A stretch of 36,155 nt of DNA from Ascidiaceihabitans sp. Lineage in GTDB: Bacteria > Pseudomonadota > Alphaproteobacteria > Rhodobacterales > Rhodobacteraceae. The position numbers and the translations under genes were made by a program. The notes under the pieces are model-generated. The model had not been told where the DNA came from. It saw nothing but the letters and a program-made list of their open reading frames with translations, and did not search any database. The DNA lies in the NCBI GenBank assembly GCA_028388995.1, contig JAOEQC010000018.1, forward strand, positions 1 to 36,155, in the 5' to 3' direction. Position 1 is the stretch's first letter. Each line of letters begins with the position of its first letter. This document shows positions 34,558 through 36,155 of this stretch, one piece after another.

Positions 34558-35886
34558 TTAGTCTTTCGCATCCCGATAAGGCGCGCCTGTGCCATATGGG
34601 ACGTTGATCCCACCATAGCGGCGTACACGAACATTACATTGTTCTGCGTGACCTACAAAACCCTCAAGCATACACAGGCGGCTGCCATATTCGCCCACTA
34701 GTGTTGCGGCATCATCGGTGGTGATTTTTTGATAGGAATGCGTCTTTAGGAATTTGCCAACCCAAAGCCCACCAGTGTAACGACCCGCCTTCTTGGTCGG
34801 TAAAGTGTGGTTCGTTCCAATAACTTTGTCCCCATTTGAAACATTGGTCCGTGCGCCTAAGAACAGTGCACCGTAGCACGTCATTTTCTCAAGGAACCAA
34901 TCGTCGCGATCTGTCATGACTTGCACGTGCTCGGAGGCAATATCGTCAGCAACTGCCAACATTTCATCATAGGTGTCGCACAAAATAACTTCGCCGTAGT
35001 CTGCCCAGCTGATCGATGCAGTATCCGCAGTTGGTAATATTTTGAGCAAGCGATCGATTTCGCGTAGCGTGTCTTCGGCCAGTTTGCGTGAATTGGTTAG
35101 CAGTACGGAGGGGCTATTATAGCCATGCTCGGCTTGGCCTAAAAGATCTGTCGCACACAATTCGCCATCAACGGTGTCGTCAGCGATTACCATCGTTTCT
35201 GTCGGACCCGCGAACAGATCAATGCCAACACGCCCAAACAATTGGCGTTTGGCTTCAGCGACAAAGGCGTTGCCTGGCCCGACGAGCATATGAACGGGTT
35301 CAATTGTCTCTGTGCCAATAGCCATCGCGCCAACTGCTTGAATCCCGCCCATCACATGAATTTCATGTGCACCGCCAAGATGCATGGCGGCAATCACAGC
35401 CGCGTTCGGCTTACCATTGAAGGGAGGGGTGCAGGCAATAATCCGTGGAACGCCAGCAACCGTGGCGGTGGCAACAGACATATGAGCTGATGCAACCATT
35501 GGGAACTTGCCACCCGGAACATAACAGCCAACAGATTGAACCGGGATATTTTTATGGCCTAGAATAACGCCTGGCATTGTTTCAACTTCGATATCCAACA
35601 TGCTGTCACGCTGGGCTTGGGCGAAGTTGCGCACCTGCGCTTGGGCGAATTTGATGTCAGCCAATTCACGATCCGACAAAGATGCAATCAGACCGTCAAT
35701 TTCTACTTGTGACAGTTTGAAGGATGCAGGCGTATAGTTGTCGAACTTGGCCGAAAGGTCACGCACCGCTGCATCACCGCGCAGCTCAATGTCTTTTAAT
35801 GTGGCTTCGACAACAGCTTTGGTCTTTGCATCGTCTTCAGCGCGCTCTGCGTCAGGTTTGCCGCGTTTTAGGTATTCTACTGCCAT
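34558..35886 (-). CDS. HisD-family NAD-dependent zinc dehydrogenase (not biosynthetic HisD by context)
   Basis: HisD-type enzymes oxidise a primary alcohol to a carboxylate in two NAD-dependent steps. In this 442-residue protein the zinc and catalytic residues align with E. coli HisD: Q251 and H254 (LLGQAEHG; Q259, H262), E319-H320 (ASEHVQ; E326-H327), D353 ([11 protein letters not shown]360), E408 and H413 ([11 protein letters not shown]414, H419). [11 protein letters not shown] and [10 protein letters not shown] are family blocks. No other histidine gene is near, and the neighbours are catabolic. A relative with another substrate is therefore likely, as in sulfopropanediol 3-dehydrogenase HpsN. 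Its start overlaps the stop of the edge SnoaL-like gene (TAATG). Confidence 0.88.
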   Translation of the reverse strand: MAVEYLKRGKPDAERAEDDAKTKAVVEATLKDIELRGDAAVRDLSAKFDNYTPASFKLSQVEIDGLIASLSDRELADIKFAQAQVRNFAQAQRDSMLDIEVETMPGVILGHKNIPVQSVGCYVPGGKFPMVASAHMSVATATVAGVPRIIACTPPFNGKPNAAVIAAMHLGGAHEIHVMGGIQAVGAMAIGTETIEPVHMLVGPGNAFVAEAKRQLFGRVGIDLFAGPTETMVIADDTVDGELCATDLLGQAEHGYNSPSVLLTNSRKLAEDTLREIDRLLKILPTADTASISWADYGEVILCDTYDEMLAVADDIASEHVQVMTDRDDWFLEKMTCYGALFLGARTNVSNGDKVIGTNHTLPTKKAGRYTGGLWVGKFLKTHSYQKITTDDAATLVGEYGSRLCMLEGFVGHAEQCNVRVRRYGGINVPYGTGAPYRDAKD

Positions 35887-36155
35887 TAGTCTTTCCCTGT
35901 TTCTGTCGTGGGGGAGGGCGGTGTTTTCTCACCACGGTCATAAGCTTCCCACCCGTGACCGTTGAAAACATCCACGCCCAATTGCGCAAGAACATGCGGG
36001 AAATCGACCATCACCCAGTTATCAGTGATCTTGCCGTTTTCCACTTTCCAAAAATCCATATAGCGAATTTCGATCCGCTTACCTGTGGCTTCGACGCCCA
36101 TGAACTTGCCCGAATGTAACGCCTCTTGACGTCCAAAGGCCGCGGCCCATTCGCC
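35886..36155 (-). CDS. SnoaL-like (NTF2-fold) protein C, C-terminal part only
   Basis: The frame is open from the right edge ([20 protein letters not shown]) to the TAA at 35886-35888; an internal ATG at 36101 is not its start. The 89 visible residues match the end of a SnoaL-like domain: [20 protein letters not shown] and [19 protein letters not shown]. They are close in pattern to the last domain of the protein encoded at 33511 (QKIEMRSLDFWRLDGDKIRE, NWVLVDLLDVYRQLGVDVF), so the two are paralogues. The remainder and the operon promoter lie outside the window. Confidence 0.85.
   Translation of the reverse strand, partial: GEWAAAFGRQEALHSGKFMGVEATGKRIEIRYMDFWKVENGKITDNWVMVDFPHVLAQLGVDVFNGHGWEAYDRGEKTPPSPTTETGKD

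Noticed and set aside
34558-35886. Histidinol dehydrogenase of histidine biosynthesis
   Set aside because: Residues fit the family, but no his genes are nearby and the operon is catabolic with a LacI regulator; kept as HisD-family only.
1-36155. CRISPR arrays, tRNA or rRNA genes
   Set aside because: No regularly spaced repeats, cloverleaf-forming segments or rRNA-like sequence were noticed on either strand.

Overview
The window comes from a marine alphaproteobacterium of the Rhodobacteraceae (Roseobacter group). The evidence is protein similarity recalled from that family together with its gene blocks: a periplasmic parvulin divergent from secA, dnaK-dnaJ, rnd-lptC-lptA-lptB-hpf-ptsN, and a compact paa operon. 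No rRNA, tRNA or CRISPR array was seen.

Layout. Bases 1-4320 hold the parvulin (cut by the window edge), secA, and a scar where two converging genes, a secA-linked conserved gene and radC, have each lost their 3' ends. Bases 4327-8259 hold dnaK-dnaJ behind a heat-shock-like promoter, divergent from alkB. Bases 8329-11945 are a decaying surface-polysaccharide locus. Only cysQ is intact; an ABC-2 export permease, a kdsB paralogue, a glycosyltransferase and a sulfotransferase are broken by stops, frameshifts, a lost start codon and a deletion. Bases 11978-15806 are the intact housekeeping block for LPS transport (lptC, lptA, lptB), RNase D, ribosome hibernation (hpf) and EIIA-Ntr (ptsN).

Bases 15851-23850 are one tightly overlapping phenylacetate operon, transcribed leftwards: thiolase, paaA, a DUF3291 gene, paaB, paaC, paaD, paaE, paaZ, paaX. 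It encodes the ring epoxidase and its reductase, ring opening, the terminal thiolase and the repressor. The CoA ligase and the middle beta-oxidation genes (paaK, paaG, paaF/H) are not in the window. A palindrome-rich region precedes it.

Bases 23983-27866 look like an acquired AT-rich segment. They contain an integrase-like remnant, a degenerate ~45-bp direct repeat on both sides of a three-gene sulfur-uptake operon (periplasmic rhodanese, YeeE/YedE transporter, a tiny exported peptide), and a truncated IS3-family element.

Bases 27943-36155 carry the least explained part: a leftward run of nine tightly packed genes extending past the right edge. They are three SnoaL-fold proteins, a HisD-like dehydrogenase, an SDR, a LacI regulator inside the operon, a bicupin, a stand-alone MetE-type zinc protein and an RraA-like aldolase. 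The set reads as a LacI-controlled catabolic pathway for an unidentified small molecule and is the best candidate for an undescribed system here.
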